Under the pieces are notes generated by a model that made no database searches, was not told the origin of the DNA, and saw only the letters and a program-made list of their open reading frames with translations. From positions 2,613,001-2,677,000 of the forward strand of contig NZ_CP036533.1 of assembly GCF_024585265.1 (NCBI RefSeq): DNA of 64,000 nt, in the 5' to 3' direction. A program made the position numbers and the translations under genes. This stretch comes from Bradyrhizobium sp. WBAH42 (GTDB taxonomy: Bacteria > Pseudomonadota > Alphaproteobacteria > Rhizobiales > Xanthobacteraceae). Positions 62,259-64,000 of the stretch are shown one piece after another. Within the stretch, counting starts at the first letter, position 1, and each line of letters begins with the position of its first letter.

Positions 62259-62317
62259 TCCGTCATGAAAGATCCGATCGGCAATTGCCGATCTACAAGT
62301 CACAGGAGAAAAGTCGA

Positions 62318-62653
62318 ATGTTCATCGCCATGAATCGTTTCCAGGTGAAGCCCGGCTCGGAAACCGCGTTCGAAACCGTCTGGCGGACCCGCGAGTCCTA
62401 TCTCGGCAGCATGGCGGGCTTCGTCGAATTCCATCTGCTCAAGGGGCCGGTCGCCGAGGACCACACGCTGTATTCCTCGCATACCGTGTGGGTCGACAAG
62501 GCGGCCTTCGAGGCCTGGACGCGCTCGGAGGAATTCCGCCGCGCTCATGCGCGCGCCGACAACAAGACCGGCGAGAGCCTCTATCTCGGTCATCCGAAGT
62601 TTGAAGGCTTCGAGGTCATCATGACCGAGCGCAAGGCGAGCGCGGCGGCCTGA
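62318..62653 (+). CDS. hmuQ: Haem-degrading monooxygenase HmuQ (IsdG-like)
   Basis: This 111-aa protein is an antibiotic-biosynthesis-monooxygenase-fold haem oxygenase: MFIAMNRFQVKPGSETAFE, LLKGPVAEDHTLYSSHTVW and HPKFEGFEVI. In Bradyrhizobium HmuQ cleaves haem to release iron and linear tetrapyrrole. ATG 62318 follows an AGGAGA Shine-Dalgarno. It lies in the hmuR operon next to the HutX-like gene. Confidence 0.9.
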   Translation: MFIAMNRFQVKPGSETAFETVWRTRESYLGSMAGFVEFHLLKGPVAEDHTLYSSHTVWVDKAAFEAWTRSEEFRRAHARADNKTGESLYLGHPKFEGFEVIMTERKASAAA

Positions 62654-62682
62654 TCGCGGCCGATCACGAAAGGAAGCCGGAC

Positions 62683-63192
62683 ATGCTGAGCACCGAACTC
62701 GCCGATCTCAAGGCGTACATGGCCGACAATCCCGGCGCGGTGGTCGAGGACGTTGCGCGCGAGCGCAAGGTCACCCCGCGCGCGGTGATCGAGGCGCTGC
62801 CGCGGTCCATGGTGCGCATGGGAGGCGGCGAGCATTTCGCCGCCGCCATGCAGGACATTTCGGAATGGGGCGAGGTGACGCTGATCGTGCACACCGATGA
62901 CGCGATCTTCGAGTTCACGGGATCGATCTCTGCGGGCGAGGTCGGCCGCGGCTATTTCAACCTGATGCAGCCGAAGGGCCTGCACGGTCATCTCCGCCAC
63001 GAGCGCTGCGCAGGAATTGCCTTCGTCGAGCGGCCCTTCATGGGCAAGGTGTCGGCCTTCGTCGCCTTCGTGAACGCCGACGGCGGCATCATGTTCAAGG
63101 TCTTCGTCGGCCGCGACGAGACGAGGGCGCTGCGGGCGGATCAGCTGGCACGGTTCCGGCAGCTTGCGGACCGGATCGCGCCCGCACTCTAG
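62683..63192 (+). CDS. hutX: Haem utilisation cytosolic carrier, HutX/HugX family
   Basis: This 169-aa protein fits the HutX/HugX family of cytosolic haem-binding proteins, with [37 protein letters not shown] and [13 protein letters not shown]. Family members bind haem and hand it to the oxygenase or help detoxify it. It lies 29 nt after hmuQ and 25 nt before exbB, so it is in the same operon. Confidence 0.9.
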   Translation: MLSTELADLKAYMADNPGAVVEDVARERKVTPRAVIEALPRSMVRMGGGEHFAAAMQDISEWGEVTLIVHTDDAIFEFTGSISAGEVGRGYFNLMQPKGLHGHLRHERCAGIAFVERPFMGKVSAFVAFVNADGGIMFKVFVGRDETRALRADQLARFRQLADRIAPAL

Positions 63193-63217
63193 TTTGCTTC
63201 AACCTGGGGAGATCAGG

Positions 63218-63994
63218 ATGCAGAGCAAGTCTAGGCTTCGGCATGTGATCCCAGCAATCGCGCTGGCGCTCGCGCCGGCTCCGGCCTTCGCGATCGACGC
63301 GGCGCTGTTGCCGCGCAATCTGTCGCCCTGGGGCATGTTTCTCGGTGCCGACATCGTCGTGAAGGTCGTGATGGTCGGCCTCGCCATCGCCTCGCTGGTG
63401 ACATGGACGGTGTGGCTCGCCAAGACCGTCGAGCTGCGCCGCAAGGCCTTGCTCGCCGTGCAGCGGACACGTGCCCTCGAGGGCAACATGACGCTGGCCG
63501 AAGCATGCGCACGGACCGGCGACGCGCGCGATGCGGTCGCGCAGCTGATCCAGTCCTGCGCCAGGGAGGCCGAGCTCTCCGGCGGCATCGTCGATGACGG
63601 CCTGCAGGAGCGCATCGCGTTGCGGCTGGAACGGGTCGAGGCGGCGATGGCCCGGCAGATCGCGCGCGGCACCGGCGTGCTCGCGACCATCGGCGCCATC
63701 GCGCCGTTCGTCGGCCTGTTCGGCACCGTCTGGGGCATCATGAATTCGTTCATCGGCATCTCCGAGAGCCATACCACCAGTCTTGCGGTGGTCGCGCCCG
63801 GCATCGCCGAAGCGTTGCTCGCGACCGCGCTCGGTCTCGTCGCCGCGATTCCGGCGGTGGTGATCTACAATCACCTCGTCCGCGGCATCGCCAATTACCG
63901 CGCTTTGCTCGGCGACGCCTCGGCGCAGCTCATGCTGCTGGTGAGCCGCCAGCGCGACCACGGCCATTTCCGTCTGGCGCGAGCGGCGGAGTAG
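63218..63994 (+). CDS. exbB: TonB-system biopolymer transporter ExbB
   Basis: This 258-aa inner-membrane protein has a signal-type start, three helices and the MotA/TolQ/ExbB domain with [21 protein letters not shown] and [21 protein letters not shown]. With ExbD it uses the proton-motive force to energise TonB for HmuR. ATG 63218 with a GGGGAG Shine-Dalgarno is preferred to the open frame at 63164. The next gene starts at the window edge. Confidence 0.93.
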   Translation: MQSKSRLRHVIPAIALALAPAPAFAIDAALLPRNLSPWGMFLGADIVVKVVMVGLAIASLVTWTVWLAKTVELRRKALLAVQRTRALEGNMTLAEACARTGDARDAVAQLIQSCAREAELSGGIVDDGLQERIALRLERVEAAMARQIARGTGVLATIGAIAPFVGLFGTVWGIMNSFIGISESHTTSLAVVAPGIAEALLATALGLVAAIPAVVIYNHLVRGIANYRALLGDASAQLMLLVSRQRDHGHFRLARAAE

Positions 63995-63997
63995 GCC

Positions 63998-64000
63998 ATG
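63998..64000 (+). CDS. exbD: Start codon of a downstream gene, probably exbD (partial)
   Basis: The window ends with GGCCATG, three nt after the exbB stop. Placement predicts exbD; only the ATG is present, so this is inferred from operon order alone. Confidence 0.4.

Overview
The window looks like chromosomal DNA of a Bradyrhizobium-type alphaproteobacterium (Nitrobacteraceae). The basis is uniformly high GC, the family content (GapR/DUF2312, DUF1244, YcbB-like L,D-transpeptidase, split PntAA/PntAB/PntB, aa3-type oxidase subunit IV), the nirK-nirV / hemN / nnrR-nnrS / hmu gene neighbourhood, and the dispersed palindromic repeats. I saw no rRNA, tRNA, CRISPR array, prophage or insertion sequence.

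Layout. 1-9 kb: small conserved proteins, a class III nucleotide cyclase with TPRs, two periplasmic cell-wall enzymes (DUF882/M15-like, L,D-transpeptidase) and an NtrC-type response regulator. 9-15 kb: oligoendopeptidase F, an AbrB-Doc toxin-antitoxin pair with an operator-like palindrome, a cytochrome oxidase subunit IV, and the pntAA-pntAB-pntB proton-translocating transhydrogenase operon followed by a small CTG-start gene. 15-27 kb: an alpha/beta hydrolase, two ion antiporters, a cupin, a TPR lipoprotein, rpsU, aqpZ, purEK, a diguanylate cyclase, several tiny proteins and an LhgO-like oxidase. 27-39 kb: a PAS-GGDEF-EAL regulator, glpD, a polyamine-type ABC transporter without a local binding protein, an unknown polytopic membrane protein, and a sugar-type ABC transporter without a local ATPase. 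39-46 kb: a LysR remnant, an AsmA protein, succinyl-CoA:3-ketoacid CoA-transferase, and an Fe(III) ABC transporter (binding protein and permease).

46-53 kb is a micro-oxic/denitrification island: nirK and nirV (copper nitrite reductase and its accessory protein), a 66-aa membrane protein, hemN, a DUF1858 protein, nnrR and nnrS. Four FixK2/FNR-type 14-mers (TTG-N8-CAA) lie in front of these genes, so low oxygen and NO probably control them together.

56-64 kb is the haem-iron uptake locus: hmuV-hmuU-hmuT-hmuP (minus strand) diverges from hmuR-hmuQ-hutX-exbB-(exbD) (plus strand) around a palindrome that may be an Irr-type operator. HmuR (outer membrane) is energised by ExbBD/TonB, HmuTUV carries haem across the inner membrane, HutX-like protein binds it and HmuQ degrades it. 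The ferric ABC transporter and the haem locus are both iron functions placed next to haem-dependent respiration genes and hemN.

Oddities: a D-to-E change at the phospho-acceptor of an orphan FixJ-like regulator, a one-base frameshift in a DUF4139 gene, a LysR gene lacking its DNA-binding half, a terminator between nirK and nirV, the HmuV C-terminus encoded by a dispersed repeat, and two copies of a 45-bp palindromic repeat in opposite orientation.
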